64,000 nucleotides of DNA from Pseudoalteromonas sp. UG3-2 (GCF_037120705.1 NZ_JAWLJU010000001.1:558001-622000), one strand, 5' to 3'. Positions 8,438 to 17,570 are shown, counted from the stretch's first letter. Translations and numbers: made by a program. The notes: a model not told the origin generated them from the sequence alone.

Positions 8438-9328
8438 ATGAACATAAACTTTAACCATCTATATTATTTTTGGCAGGTGAGTAACGAAGGCAGCATCGCG
8501 GCCGCGAGTAAAATACTGCATTTAACCCCGCAAACGATCAGCGCTCAGCTATCCAGCTTAGAACAGCGCTTGGGCAAACCTTTGTTTATTCGTGAGGGTC
8601 GCGGACTCAGGCTAACGGATTTTGGCATTCTAACCAAACAGTACGCTGATGATATGTTCTCAATTGCAAAAGAGTGGTTAGAAACCACCCAAGATGAATT
8701 CGGTAACGCTCACCGCACGCTAAAAGTGGGTATTTCTGATGCCATTCCCAAATCTTTGGTTTCAAAATGGCTAGCTCCTTTAATCGAAAACGATAAAGTC
8801 GCCAACTTGCACTGCATTGACGGCCAACAAGCTGAGCTGTTAGCGCAAATGGCCACTCATAAGCTCGATATTGTATTGGCAGATAAGCCCTTAGACAGCC
8901 AATTACCTTTTAAGGTGTTTTGTCATGAAATAGGAAAGAGCCAAATTGGCTTTTATAGCTCGTCAGATACATCCGAAAAGCTCAACACACACTATCCAGC
9001 CTCACTACAAGATAAAGCGATTTTATTACCGGCAAAGCATAGCCCAGTAACCAACGCCATCCAGTATTGGTTGCAGGAGCAAGATATTGAAGTGAAAGTA
9101 GCCGGCCACGTTGATGACAGTGCCTTGATGAAATCCCTTGGTCAGCAAGGGTTTGGTTTATTTCCGGCGCCTTTATCCATAAAGCGCGAACTGGAACGCC
9201 ACTATGATGTAGTGTTAATTGGCACCATGGAGAATGTTTACCAAAGCTACTACGCCTTTACCCCAGATAGGCTAATAAAAGATTCTATCTTCTCTGAGTT
9301 TGTTCGGCTCGCGAAGAGCATCAGTTAA
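8438..9328 (+). CDS. nhaR: NhaR, LysR-family activator of Na+/H+ antiporter genes
   Basis: A 296-residue LysR-type regulator. The first 60 residues (MNINFNHLYYFWQVSNEGSI, then LHLTPQTISAQLSSLEQRLG and KPLFIREGRGLRLTDFG) match the distinctive NhaR winged helix-turn-helix, whose NHLYYFW start is characteristic. The remainder is a LysR effector-binding domain. In E. coli NhaR activates nhaA in response to Na+; no antiporter gene is adjacent here, so it acts in trans if that role holds. The ATG follows an AT-rich region shared with the divergent HPF-like gene. Confidence 0.88.
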   Translation: MNINFNHLYYFWQVSNEGSIAAASKILHLTPQTISAQLSSLEQRLGKPLFIREGRGLRLTDFGILTKQYADDMFSIAKEWLETTQDEFGNAHRTLKVGISDAIPKSLVSKWLAPLIENDKVANLHCIDGQQAELLAQMATHKLDIVLADKPLDSQLPFKVFCHEIGKSQIGFYSSSDTSEKLNTHYPASLQDKAILLPAKHSPVTNAIQYWLQEQDIEVKVAGHVDDSALMKSLGQQGFGLFPAPLSIKRELERHYDVVLIGTMENVYQSYYAFTPDRLIKDSIFSEFVRLAKSIS

Positions 9329-9534
9329 AGTTGAACTGTCACAAAATGCATGGGCTTGAGGTAAAAACCCACAATAAAAATTAAAACAAAAGTCACAATG
9401 ATTTCAAAGTTAATAGCTTATTGAAGTACTGTCATCAGTTTATAATTTATGGGGTTCCCTACCATCGAACTTTGGGCTTTTCTCTCAGCTTCCATGCCTC
9501 TATAATTTATCGAACCCTTAAATCAAACGGTATC

Positions 9535-9813
9535 ATGTTGCACAAGCCCAAAATTCGTATTCATTTTTGCACTTTGTGTCAGTGGTTGTTGCGTTCAGCC
9601 TGGCTGGCACAAGAGTTACTCTCGACTTTTTCCGATGATCTAGCTGAAGTCGCCTTAGTGCCGGCTAGCAAAGGCTGCTTTGAAATTTATTATAATGATA
9701 CCTTAATCTGGTGTCGCAAACTCGATGGTGGTTTCCCTGAAGCAAAGGAACTAAAACGGCGGGTTCGTGATAAATTGGACCCAGAGCGAGACTTGGGTCA
9801 CATTGATAATTAG
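9535..9813 (+). CDS. SelT/SelW/SelH (Rdx) family thioredoxin-like protein, Cys form
   Basis: A 92-residue protein when started at the ATG at 9535; the frame is open further upstream but that extension looks non-coding. It carries the N-terminal redox motif CTLC (residues 12-15) after strand KIRIHF, and the Rdx pattern of a Gly-rich turn and C-terminal DGGFPEAKELKRRVRD. In selenoprotein W/H relatives the second Cys is selenocysteine; here it is Cys. The family has a thioredoxin-like fold and a presumed redox role. It is monocistronic, with a hairpin just downstream (9828-9843). Confidence 0.8.
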   Translation: MLHKPKIRIHFCTLCQWLLRSAWLAQELLSTFSDDLAEVALVPASKGCFEIYYNDTLIWCRKLDGGFPEAKELKRRVRDKLDPERDLGHIDN

Positions 9814-9827
9814 CTTGATACAGGCGC

Positions 9828-9843
9828 ATGCCCTACTGGGCAT
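9828..9843. terminator. Short hairpin between convergent genes
   Basis: An ATGCCC/GGGCAT stem with a TACT loop between the Rdx gene and the convergent acetyltransferase. There is no clear T-run, so termination is only likely. Confidence 0.35.
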
Positions 9844-9858
9844 TCCCCTATAACCTTA

Positions 9859-10338
9859 TTAACTGGTGGCAAAGTCTTTTAGCGCTTGGCCACTCAAGCG
9901 GTAAATGATCCATTCGTTTTGCGGCTCGGCGCCGATGCTGTCGTAGAAATCAATGGACGGTTTATTCCAATCTAATACCACCCACTCAAAACGCCCACAG
10001 TCCTTTTCTAACGCCAAGTTAGCTAAATACTTCATAATCCCCTTCCCTGCTCCATTTCCACGCTTATCTTGGCTTACGTAAAGATCTTCGAGGTATAAAC
10101 CATGCTTTCCTAACCAGGTTGAATAATTAAAGAAATAGACAGCAAAACCGATCGCCTCACTATCTTGCTCACAAATGACACTGTGGGCCCTTGCCTGCTC
10201 GCCGAACAGTTTTTTTTCTATTTCGGCTACGGTGTTCACCACAGCATCAGGCTCTTTCTCGTAAATGGCTAATTCATTGATAAAATGTAAGATGGTTTTG
10301 GCATCGGATGGCTCTGCAGGCCGCACGGTTATGGTCAT
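9859..10338 (-). CDS. GNAT acetyltransferase, diamine (SAT-like) type
   Basis: A 159-residue GNAT protein. Starting from ITVRPAEPSDA, it carries the segment YFFNYSTWLGKHGLYLEDLYV, which is strongly typical of the spermidine/spermine or thialysine N-acetyltransferase branch, then the acetyl-CoA loop QDKRGNGAGKGIM (Q/RxxGxG/A) and the C-terminal NKPSIDFYDSIGAEP. These enzymes transfer acetyl from acetyl-CoA to primary amines. The substrate is predicted from the family only. The start has an AAGGAAAAA sequence upstream. Confidence 0.85.
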   Translation of the reverse strand: MTITVRPAEPSDAKTILHFINELAIYEKEPDAVVNTVAEIEKKLFGEQARAHSVICEQDSEAIGFAVYFFNYSTWLGKHGLYLEDLYVSQDKRGNGAGKGIMKYLANLALEKDCGRFEWVVLDWNKPSIDFYDSIGAEPQNEWIIYRLSGQALKDFATS

Positions 10339-10481
10339 TGTTTTTCCTTTTTATGAGTTTGTTTCAGACTAGCAAAAACGCTAAGTGGAAAACAGCAGCA
10401 CAAGATAAGTGCACTGAAAAAGTGAACAATTAAGGTGAGCCACTCGTATAAAGGGTAAATTTAGGTATGAGGAGTCCTACC

Positions 10482-11009
10482 ATGTTTACAAGGATATTTG
10501 CTGCCATAGCTCTACTTTTTACCAGTTTTTCATCACTCGCCAGTATCGATGTGGTGCAGCGCTTTATTGAGCAACCGAAAGCAGTGGGTGAAACAGCCAG
10601 AATGACCTATTTATTTTGGGACGTTTACGATGCCACCCTGTACGCACCACAAGGGACTTACTCTGAGCAGCAGCCCTTTGTATTAGCACTACGCTATTTA
10701 CGCGATCTTGACGGTAAAGCCATTGCGGAGCGCTCTATTGAAGAGATGCAGAAACAAGGCTTTAATGACCATGAACTGGAAAAAAAGTGGCTACAACAGA
10801 TGATTGCTATATTTCCTGATGTCAGTGAAGACACAACCCTTTATGGTGTCCGTAATGCCGCAGGCTATACTGAGTTTTATCAGGGCAGCAACAAAATTGG
10901 TGAAGTCCAAGACCCACAGTTTACCCGTTGGTTTTTCGATATTTGGTTAGGAAGTAAAACCTCAGAGCCCAAATTACGTGCAGAAATATTAGGACTAGGG
11001 AGTAAATAA
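10482..11009 (+). CDS. Exported chalcone isomerase-like protein
   Basis: A 175-residue protein. The ATG at 10482 is chosen over the upstream in-frame ATG at 10467 because GGAG (10471-10474) is correctly spaced and a clean signal peptide follows (MFTRIFAAIALLFTSFSSLA). The mature part shows the bacterial chalcone isomerase-like pattern: YLFWDVYDATLYAP, then FVLALRYLRDLDGKAIAERSIEEM and later FYQGSNKIGEVQDPQFTRWFFDIWLG. Bacterial members are periplasmic and of unclear function, probably fatty-acid binding rather than enzymatic. It ends immediately before the DUF3833 lipoprotein start, so the two form an operon. Confidence 0.8.
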   Translation: MFTRIFAAIALLFTSFSSLASIDVVQRFIEQPKAVGETARMTYLFWDVYDATLYAPQGTYSEQQPFVLALRYLRDLDGKAIAERSIEEMQKQGFNDHELEKKWLQQMIAIFPDVSEDTTLYGVRNAAGYTEFYQGSNKIGEVQDPQFTRWFFDIWLGSKTSEPKLRAEILGLGSK

Positions 11010-11540
11010 ATGCGAGCCACCATTATTATACTTATTACGTTGCTACTTACCGCTTGCAGCAGCGGTATTGAAGGAAACCGCTATGCCCAGTTGCAACCCA
11101 AGTTTGACCCTTACACCTTCTTTCAAGGGGACATAAAAGCTTGGGGCATTGTACAAGACCGTGATGGCAATATGATCCAGCAGTTTGTGGTAGACATTAA
11201 CGCCTACCAGAATGAGTCGGGACAACTGATACTCGACGAAACGTTTGAGTATTTGTTGGGAGACGGCGTTAAAGAACGAGTTTGGAAAATTCGTCAGCAA
11301 CAAAATGGCAGTTACGTTGGCCGAGCTGGTGATATTTTAGCCGAGGCTTCAGGTGAAACCTTTGGTAATGCCATGAACTGGCGCTATGAGATGGACTTAC
11401 CTGTGGGTGACACCAGCTATGTAGTGACTTTTGATGATTGGATGTGGGCGTTTGATAATAACACCCTTATGAACCGCTCTTACATTGAAAAATTTGGCTT
11501 AACTATGGCCGAGGTGACTATTTTTATGCAAAAACAATAA
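11010..11540 (+). CDS. DUF3833 family lipoprotein
   Basis: A 176-residue lipoprotein with signal sequence MRATIIILITLLLTACSS and lipobox LTAC. The body shows the DUF3833 pattern: FFQGDIKAWGIVQDRDGN, a beta-rich middle, and AMNWRYEMDLPVGDTSYVVTFDDWMW. Function is unknown. The ATG directly follows the stop of the chalcone isomerase-like gene with no spacer. These two genes often travel together in marine gammaproteobacteria, with a possible role in envelope lipid metabolism (inference from family memory). Confidence 0.8.
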   Translation: MRATIIILITLLLTACSSGIEGNRYAQLQPKFDPYTFFQGDIKAWGIVQDRDGNMIQQFVVDINAYQNESGQLILDETFEYLLGDGVKERVWKIRQQQNGSYVGRAGDILAEASGETFGNAMNWRYEMDLPVGDTSYVVTFDDWMWAFDNNTLMNRSYIEKFGLTMAEVTIFMQKQ

Positions 11541-11560
11541 AGTTATGGCGAGCTATTTAT

Positions 11561-11584
11561 ACGGCGCTTAGGCGCCGTCTTTAA
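11561..11584 (+). terminator. Rho-independent terminator after the DUF3833 gene
   Basis: A GC-rich stem ACGGCGC/GCGCCGT with a TTAG loop followed by CTTTAAA, 20 bases after the stop codon and before the convergent acetyltransferase. Confidence 0.6.
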
Positions 11585-11604
11585 AGGTAATACTCACTCT
11601 TTTA

Positions 11605-12072
11605 TTAGGCCTCTTGATGCATTGCTAGAGACATAAATACACTCAAGGGGTTATCACGGTAAAAGCCAAAGCGCTCACAACGCTCAAATCCTAGACTTTC
11701 ATATAACTTAATCGCATTGGTTTGTTTTGAACCTGTCTCTAGGCGGATCAGGGGAATTTGCGCATCTCCAGCGTAGTGCAACAAGATTTGCATAATACGC
11801 TTAGATAGCCCCTTGCCGCGATAGCTTGGCTTGACATACAAGCGCTTAATTTCGCCGTACAAGGTTTTATCAAATTGTTTTACAATGGCGCCGCAAGCAA
11901 CAATACCTTCATCTGTTTGCAGGCCTACGGCATAAACATTGGGTTGGTTTAGCTCTTCCACAGCCAAAGACTGTGCACTAGCGATGGGATACAAGCTATT
12001 CATTAGCTTGTCGATTTCAGAGAACACCGCAATGGTCTGCGGATCCTCTGGCTTAAGTTGAACTAATTGCAT
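11605..12072 (-). CDS. GNAT family N-acetyltransferase
   Basis: A 155-residue GNAT protein with a central strand GIVACGAIVKQF, the strand EIKRLYVKPSYRGKGLSKRIM containing the R-G-x-G-x-S acetyl-CoA pyrophosphate loop, and the C-terminal IRLETGSKQTNAIKLYESLGFERC motif. This pattern is shared with many small-molecule acetyltransferases; the acceptor cannot be predicted. It is monocistronic, and a long gene-free region lies upstream. Confidence 0.85.
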   Translation of the reverse strand: MQLVQLKPEDPQTIAVFSEIDKLMNSLYPIASAQSLAVEELNQPNVYAVGLQTDEGIVACGAIVKQFDKTLYGEIKRLYVKPSYRGKGLSKRIMQILLHYAGDAQIPLIRLETGSKQTNAIKLYESLGFERCERFGFYRDNPLSVFMSLAMHQEA

Positions 12073-12353
12073 ACCTGCCTCTATATCAAACAGTCACCTA
12101 CAGAGCTACTTCCGGCTCTAGCTCAAAGAGCATACTTTATACCTACTTACTGCGCAGATTGATCAATGTGTTTCATTATTTTGTTGATACTTATTGCAGC
12201 GCATAGCGTGACCGAGGTCAGACTATACCGAGTTAAACAAAATAAGCAACTTGGTGAGGTATTTTTGAATAGCTTGTTAGCTGTACCTGATGAAGAAAAA
12301 ATAAATTTTTTTATTTTAATCAAATAGTTAAGATTGAAAGTTAACGTCTGAAC
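12073..12353. other. Gene-free stretch upstream of acetyltransferase
   Basis: About 280 bases, AT-rich toward the right. No ORF with a convincing ribosome binding site, no RNA-like structure and no motif copy was found. It should hold the promoter of the acetyltransferase at 11605-12072. Confidence 0.4.
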
Positions 12354-12458
12354 TTAACTGGGGAAGATTAACAAAGTCAGTATTAACAAAACCAGCACAA
12401 GTAGGGTAAGCGCCGGCAGTGAAGGGGCCGTATTTGAATTTGGTGATTTGTATGGCAT
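12354..12458 (-). CDS. Candidate 34-residue small membrane protein
   Basis: A short minus-strand frame starting ATG at 12458 with a GGGAG sequence ten bases upstream. The product has a polar, Pro/Ser/Asn-rich head of about 13 residues and then one strongly hydrophobic segment, LPALTLLVLVLLILTLLIFP, ending two residues later. That is the plan of single-pass small membrane proteins. It sits in the 634-base gap before the hybrid kinase, on the opposite strand. No family is recognised and chance cannot be excluded; conservation in relatives would decide. Confidence 0.4.
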   Translation of the reverse strand: MPYKSPNSNTAPSLPALTLLVLVLLILTLLIFPS

Positions 12459-12706
12459 AAACGGAATACTCCCATTGCAGCTTCTCGGATTTTGCTTCCT
12501 AGCAAGCTTCAGAAGTGCAAAAAAACAAGCGGTGGGTTAACTCCAGCCCACAGTAATAAAGTACCAAACAAAAAATAAAAAGCAATACTAAAGATTTTGC
12601 TCGCTATACTTAGCGTGTGCGTCACAGTCGTTTTCTACTGTTACGAAAGCACAGAGGCAAAAAGCGACTACTATTGTTACAGGTGAATTTTGTTAAAGGC
12701 ATGATT

Positions 12707-15442
12707 ATGGCTTTATCGGTGAATGAAAGTATGCCAATCCTTATCGCCTCTTCAAGCTGGCGGATCATAAAGGCAACGCAGGCTGCACAACAGCTACTGG
12801 GAAACCAAGATAATATTGTAGGCAGTCAACTTGACGAACTGTTTAGCTTTCCCAGCTGCTTCCTAGAGCAACACAAAATAGATGATGGTATTTCAGTACA
12901 AGTAACACTGCGCCTTAAAGGAAAAGCTCAATATTTACTTTCTTTTTATGATGTCGCACACAATGACATTTCCATCCATATCACAGAGTTAACCAGCTAC
13001 TACTGCCAAAACCCACTCGAGGATGAACAAACTCGGATCTTAAGACATGCAGTCAACAGTGCCAACTTAGGGATCTGGTGTTATGACTTAGTGAGCAAAC
13101 ATGCCTACTTCTCTCCTAAGTTTAAAGCCCTTATTGGCCTACCAGCATCCGCTGAGCTCGACTGGGAATCACTTAAGTCAATGATTTATCATGAAGATCG
13201 CAGCTTGTTTGCAGAACTCTTAGCGCATCATATTGAGCAGGGGCTGATGATCCAATTTGAGTTTCGTATTGAAGTACGAGGCGCCATTCGCTGGTTTGAA
13301 TTCAAGGGTGAACAAGTTAAATACTGCATAAAAACACACAATGTTTATGGTATTTTGGCAGACTGCACCCATGAAAAAGACATGTTGGTTGCGCTACATG
13401 ATGCTGAGGAAAGCAAGCAGCTGGCCATGCAAGCAGGAAAGATCGGCACATGGCGAGCCATAAAAGTAGCGAATCAATGGGTTTGGAACTGGGATCGACA
13501 GGCCAACTCTATCTTCAAGCTCGAAGATGACGATATCGGAAACTTACCAAAATGGCAGCAGAGCCTTCACCCTGATGACAAAGCTCGAGTCACAGAAGCG
13601 CTGCAAAACTCTTTACAAACCGGTGATACTTTCGAACAACGTTACCGCAGTGTTATTGCAGAAGGTGACGTTATCGTGCTGTATGCAAAAGGCGTGGTAG
13701 GCTGTGATGAACATGGCGTTCCCAAGCGCATCGATGGTGTGGTCATTGACCAAACCGATGTGTACATTGCGCAAAAGAAGCTACAGCATATTAATCAAGA
13801 ACTAGAACAGCGGGTGGCGGAGCGTACCGCCGACTTAGAAGCCGCCATCATCAAGGCAGAGCATGCAAATCGTACCAAATCAGATTTTTTATCCATGATG
13901 AGCCATGAGCTACGCACTCCAATGAACGGTATTATTGGCGCCCTTGATTTAATTAACATTAGTGAGCTAAATGACGATAACCAAGAGCTAATCGAAACCG
14001 CCACGGTTTCGGCCAATAACTTAGTGGCGATTTTAAATGATATTCTCGATCTTGCTAAAGTAGAGCAAGGCAAGCTAGAGCTAGAAAGCTACCCCTACTC
14101 GCCATCAAAAATGCTCAATAACATTGTCAAAACGTTTTCTGCCCATGCGAATGATAAGTCCGTTAAGCTCGTGGTATTAGAAGCTACAGATTTGCCTATG
14201 ACGGTCACCGGAGATGAAAACCGTGTCCGGCAAGTTATTTTTAATATTGTCAGCAATGCCATAAAGTTTAGCGTGCCGACCAGAGCAGAAGGTGCCTTAG
14301 TGTCCATTGAAGTGAGCTGGAGAACGGAGGGAGTGGCATTGTCTCACCTGATTTTCACCATATCAGACAACGGCATTGGCATCACTACAGAAGTACAGAA
14401 AAAACTGTTCACCCCCTTTACACAAGCCGAACGCTCCATCACTCGTCGCTTTGGCGGTACTGGGCTAGGATTAGCCATATGTGGCAAACTGGTTGATTTA
14501 ATGGGTGGTAAAATCAGCTTAACCAGCAAACCTAATCAAGGGTCAAGCTTTGCTATTACCATCCCGGTATGGCAAGGACACACACCACAACCATTAGCGC
14601 CAACCTTTAAAACCCTTTACTTGCTTCACAGTTCAGACCAACAGGCTCCAGAATTACAACAGCTTAGCAACTGCTGCCATAAAGCCTGTGAGCAGGTCAT
14701 TGTTATTGAAGACATCTCGCAAGCAAAGCCTGAGAAGGATGCTGCTCTGATCATGACTGTTACTGCGAATGAAGAAATTACACAAGGTGCTAATCAGCGT
14801 GCCTCTTTACCAACATTAGCCTTTGTCACTCCAGCTCTGCATACCACCTCTACTGAGCAGCAACTGCAGGTGGATATGGTACGCTCACTCTACCCCCACA
14901 CCCAGCACTCTTTTATGCAGTTACTGAAGAAGCTGCGCCAAACGACTAAGCCAGTCCCCGTCGACAGTCTCGATGACTTAGCGCCACTGGATGAGCTCGA
15001 TAGCCTGCTAACGCAAACAAAGGACTCTAGCTGCAATGAGCAAAGTGATGCCGGTAAAACAATCTTGCTCGCAGAGGACAACCCTTTTAACCAGAAGCTG
15101 ATTGTTAAGCAACTGGCTCGATTACAATTAAACTGTGATATTGCCAGCAATGGCCAAGAAGCTTTGGATAAATTCAAAAATAATGACTACAGCCTACTAC
15201 TCACCGACTGCCATATGCCAGAAATGGACGGTTACGAGCTAACTAAGCATATTCGTGAATTAGAACAACAACAGCAGCGCACCGCTATACCTATTGTTGC
15301 GGTGACCGGTGCGGCCATGAAAGGCGATAAAGAAAATTGCATCGACAGTGGTATGAATGATTACGTCAGTAAACCGGTAAGACTGATGGAATTAAAGGAC
15401 ACTTTATACAAATGGCTGAACACAGAGGATAGTAATGAGTAA
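12707..15442 (+). CDS. Hybrid sensor histidine kinase (PAS-PAS-HisKA-HATPase-REC)
   Basis: A 911-residue kinase from the ATG at 12707, which has AAGG seven bases upstream; the frame is open to a GTG at 12617 but that extension is not kinase-like. Order: an N-terminal PAS-like region, two clearer PAS domains (about residues 110-230 and 240-360), a coiled coil, HisKA with H400 in MMSHELRTPMNG, HATPase (N-box NIVSNAIKF, G1 ISDNGIGI, G2 RFGGTGLGLAI), and a receiver with D834 in LLTDCHMPEMDG and K in YVSKPV. No transmembrane helix is evident, so it is probably cytoplasmic. The HPt needed for onward phosphotransfer is the next gene, overlapping by 8 bases. Signal and final regulator are unknown. 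Confidence 0.92.
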   Translation: MALSVNESMPILIASSSWRIIKATQAAQQLLGNQDNIVGSQLDELFSFPSCFLEQHKIDDGISVQVTLRLKGKAQYLLSFYDVAHNDISIHITELTSYYCQNPLEDEQTRILRHAVNSANLGIWCYDLVSKHAYFSPKFKALIGLPASAELDWESLKSMIYHEDRSLFAELLAHHIEQGLMIQFEFRIEVRGAIRWFEFKGEQVKYCIKTHNVYGILADCTHEKDMLVALHDAEESKQLAMQAGKIGTWRAIKVANQWVWNWDRQANSIFKLEDDDIGNLPKWQQSLHPDDKARVTEALQNSLQTGDTFEQRYRSVIAEGDVIVLYAKGVVGCDEHGVPKRIDGVVIDQTDVYIAQKKLQHINQELEQRVAERTADLEAAIIKAEHANRTKSDFLSMMSHELRTPMNGIIGALDLINISELNDDNQELIETATVSANNLVAILNDILDLAKVEQGKLELESYPYSPSKMLNNIVKTFSAHANDKSVKLVVLEATDLPMTVTGDENRVRQVIFNIVSNAIKFSVPTRAEGALVSIEVSWRTEGVALSHLIFTISDNGIGITTEVQKKLFTPFTQAERSITRRFGGTGLGLAICGKLVDLMGGKISLTSKPNQGSSFAITIPVWQGHTPQPLAPTFKTLYLLHSSDQQAPELQQLSNCCHKACEQVIVIEDISQAKPEKDAALIMTVTANEEITQGANQRASLPTLAFVTPALHTTSTEQQLQVDMVRSLYPHTQHSFMQLLKKLRQTTKPVPVDSLDDLAPLDELDSLLTQTKDSSCNEQSDAGKTILLAEDNPFNQKLIVKQLARLQLNCDIASNGQEALDKFKNNDYSLLLTDCHMPEMDGYELTKHIRELEQQQQRTAIPIVAVTGAAMKGDKENCIDSGMNDYVSKPVRLMELKDTLYKWLNTEDSNE

Positions 15443-15782
15443 ATCGCTGAATCCACAAGTTATGATAGAGCTTATCGGTGATGATAAGGCCAGCGCGAGA
15501 AAGTTTTATAGCGATTTTCTCCAGCAAGCAAAGTCCAGCTGTGGGCTACTTAAACAAGCTTACCAAGACAGCGCATATCAAGAGCTGAAAGACCATGCAC
15601 ACTTTTTAAAAACGTCTGCCAAAGCCGTGGGGGCAGAAGTACTAGCGGAGCAACTACAAGAACTAGAGGAGCAAGCCTTAGCTAATAACCAAGCACAGTG
15701 TGCCGAGCTTATCCGCGCCATTCATACCGAACTGGGCAGCCACTTTGTGTTAGCACTAAAAGCGCATTTACAGCAAGCTTAA
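15435..15782 (+). CDS. HPt phosphotransfer protein
   Basis: A 115-residue all-helical protein with the HPt signature around DHAHFLKTSAKAVGA; H56 matches the conserved H-x-L-K histidine, although the usual Gly after Lys is Thr here. It starts inside the end of the hybrid kinase (8-base overlap), so the pair is translationally coupled. It would accept phosphate from the receiver D834 and pass it to a response regulator, none of which is adjacent. In ArcB- or EvgS-type kinases the HPt is fused; here it is a separate gene. Confidence 0.87.
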   Translation: MSKSLNPQVMIELIGDDKASARKFYSDFLQQAKSSCGLLKQAYQDSAYQELKDHAHFLKTSAKAVGAEVLAEQLQELEEQALANNQAQCAELIRAIHTELGSHFVLALKAHLQQA

Positions 15783-15935
15783 TAGCTACCTCATTTAGTT
15801 GAATAAAATAAACAGGCCGCCATACCACAACAGTAGACAATCTATTTTACAGAACATAACAATCAAAATATACCATTATACAGATTAAACACATTCACTC
15901 ATAATAGCGTCATCAACTTAATGAGGAGCGACAAG

Positions 15936-16664
15936 ATGCTAAACAATATGGAAGGTAAATCAGTACCTAATGTAACATTTCCGGTTCGAAAAGGTGAACA
16001 GTGGCACCACCTAACCACAGCAGAGATTTTTAATAACAAAACGGTTGTGGTGTTTTCATTGCCAGGGGCATTTACGCCTACGTGCTCTTCTACTCACTTG
16101 CCACGCTATAATGAGCTGGCAAATGTATTTAAGCAAAATGGCGTCGATGACATTGTTTGTGTGTCCGTCAACGATACCTTTGTTATGAATGCTTGGGCAC
16201 AATACCAAGAAGCTGAAAACATTACCCTGTTACCCGATGGCAACGGTGAGTTTACTGATGGCATGGGCATGTTAGTAGACAAAAACGATCTCGGCTTTGG
16301 TAAACGCAGCTGGCGCTACGCTATGTTGGTAAAAAATGGCATCATTGAAAAGATGTTTATTGAGCCAGAAAAACCTGGTGACCCATTTGAGGTTTCAGAT
16401 GCCGACACCATGCTGGAGTATATCAACCCCAGTCAAATTAAGCCGGAGCCGGTTACGGTGATCAGTAAAATTGGTTGCCCATTTTGTGAAAAAGCAAAAG
16501 CTCTGCTGCAACAAAAAGGTCTTGCTTATGAAGAGCTAATGCTGGGCAAGCAAGCCTCTTTGACTAGCTTAAAAGCGTTGTCGGGCCGTGAAACCGTACC
16601 TCAGGTATTTATTGGCGGCAAGCATATTGGTGGCTCTGACGACTTAGCTGAGTACTTTGCATAA
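15936..16664 (+). CDS. Peroxiredoxin-glutaredoxin fusion (PGdx, glutathione peroxidase)
   Basis: A 242-residue fusion, essentially the length of the Haemophilus influenzae PGdx. The ATG at 15936 is preferred because GAGGAG is correctly spaced before it. Residues 1-165 are a Prx5-type peroxiredoxin with peroxidatic C50 in FTPTCSSTHLP. Residues 175-242 are a glutaredoxin with CPFC at 181-184 and the cis-Pro loop ETVPQVFIGGKHIGG. The glutaredoxin half recycles the peroxidatic cysteine with glutathione, so hydroperoxides are reduced without a separate partner. The gene is monocistronic and cytoplasmic. No OxyR gene is next to it. Confidence 0.94.
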   Translation: MLNNMEGKSVPNVTFPVRKGEQWHHLTTAEIFNNKTVVVFSLPGAFTPTCSSTHLPRYNELANVFKQNGVDDIVCVSVNDTFVMNAWAQYQEAENITLLPDGNGEFTDGMGMLVDKNDLGFGKRSWRYAMLVKNGIIEKMFIEPEKPGDPFEVSDADTMLEYINPSQIKPEPVTVISKIGCPFCEKAKALLQQKGLAYEELMLGKQASLTSLKALSGRETVPQVFIGGKHIGGSDDLAEYFA

Positions 16665-16863
16665 TCCTTTACCGTTGCAATCCAAAGCAATGCTTTGTCA
16701 TGGGGGTTTACAGTGGCAAAGCATCTTGCTTAGAGGTTACTCTTACTCGAGCAGTAAAGGAGCATTTATAAAGCCCATTTAAAAACTTGCTTTTATTAAC
16801 AGCGCTTTGCACCATAGCTGTTACACTTAACAGCAAGCTTACGACGTTGTTAAGGATAAGGAC

Positions 16864-17463
16864 ATGGATCACCCCGAATGTTGCCACTATCATGCCGACT
16901 TTTTATCTTCGCATGAACAAAACACGATACTGACTACGCTGAATAATGAGTTTAACCTCAATCAACCCGACTATGTAGAAGTGATTGGCAAAGGCAAACA
17001 GCCAGTATGGCCTTGGAAAATGATGTTGGTTGACCCGCTTTTAGTGGATAGCGATGTCTTTGCTGCACATCACGGACGCCGTCAAGCTTGGTTTCCAGCC
17101 ATATCGCTATTACAACAAAAGCTCGCTGAATTCACTGGGGTAGAATTTCCTGTTTGCGTTTGTATCTACTACCCTGATGGTGAAGAATACCTAGACTTTC
17201 ATAGCGACCTACCCGCTTTTGGTCCAACCAACGTCATTGCCTCAATTAGTTTAGGTGCCGAGCGAGCATTCCACATTCGCCATCAATCTCAGCAACAACA
17301 TCAGTGGCAAATCAGCTTAGCTAGTGGTTCTTTATTGCTCATGGCTGATGGCTTTCAAGACAATTACCAGCACGCTGTACCAAAGGCGACAGGTAAGGTC
17401 GGCCCGCGGTTTAACCTAACATTCCGCCAGTTTAACTGGCCTGGGCATGTTCACTCAGCTTAA
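16864..17463 (+). CDS. AlkB-like 2-oxoglutarate/Fe(II) dioxygenase
   Basis: A 199-residue protein with the full AlkB active-site pattern: H113-x-D115 (DFHSDLP), distal H170 (NYQHAVPKA), and R182/R188 in the R-x5-R arrangement (PRFNLTFR) that binds 2-oxoglutarate and the substrate side. Members oxidatively remove alkyl groups from nucleic acid bases or act on proteins. The length and N-terminal half resemble short bacterial AlkB homologues more than E. coli AlkB itself. AAGGA precedes the ATG. It is followed by a strong bidirectional terminator. Confidence 0.85.
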   Translation: MDHPECCHYHADFLSSHEQNTILTTLNNEFNLNQPDYVEVIGKGKQPVWPWKMMLVDPLLVDSDVFAAHHGRRQAWFPAISLLQQKLAEFTGVEFPVCVCIYYPDGEEYLDFHSDLPAFGPTNVIASISLGAERAFHIRHQSQQQHQWQISLASGSLLLMADGFQDNYQHAVPKATGKVGPRFNLTFRQFNWPGHVHSA

Positions 17464-17532
17464 GCAATTTCGAACTCGGCCTTACCATGAGAGGTGGAGG
17501 TAAAAGAACCCTCCTTGCCTAGCCAACTGTTA

Positions 17533-17563
17533 TAAAAAAAAGAGCGGATGATCCGCTCTTTTA
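17533..17563. terminator. Bidirectional Rho-independent terminator
   Basis: Stem AGAGCGGA/TCCGCTCT with a TGA loop, A-run on the left and T-run on the right. It serves both the AlkB-like gene and the small minus-strand gene at 17571-17687. Confidence 0.8.
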
Positions 17564-17570
17564 TATCAAC

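Noticed and set aside
12617..12706. N-terminal extension of the hybrid kinase from GTG
   Set aside because: Basic, low-complexity extension; the ATG at 12707 has the ribosome binding site and starts the PAS region.
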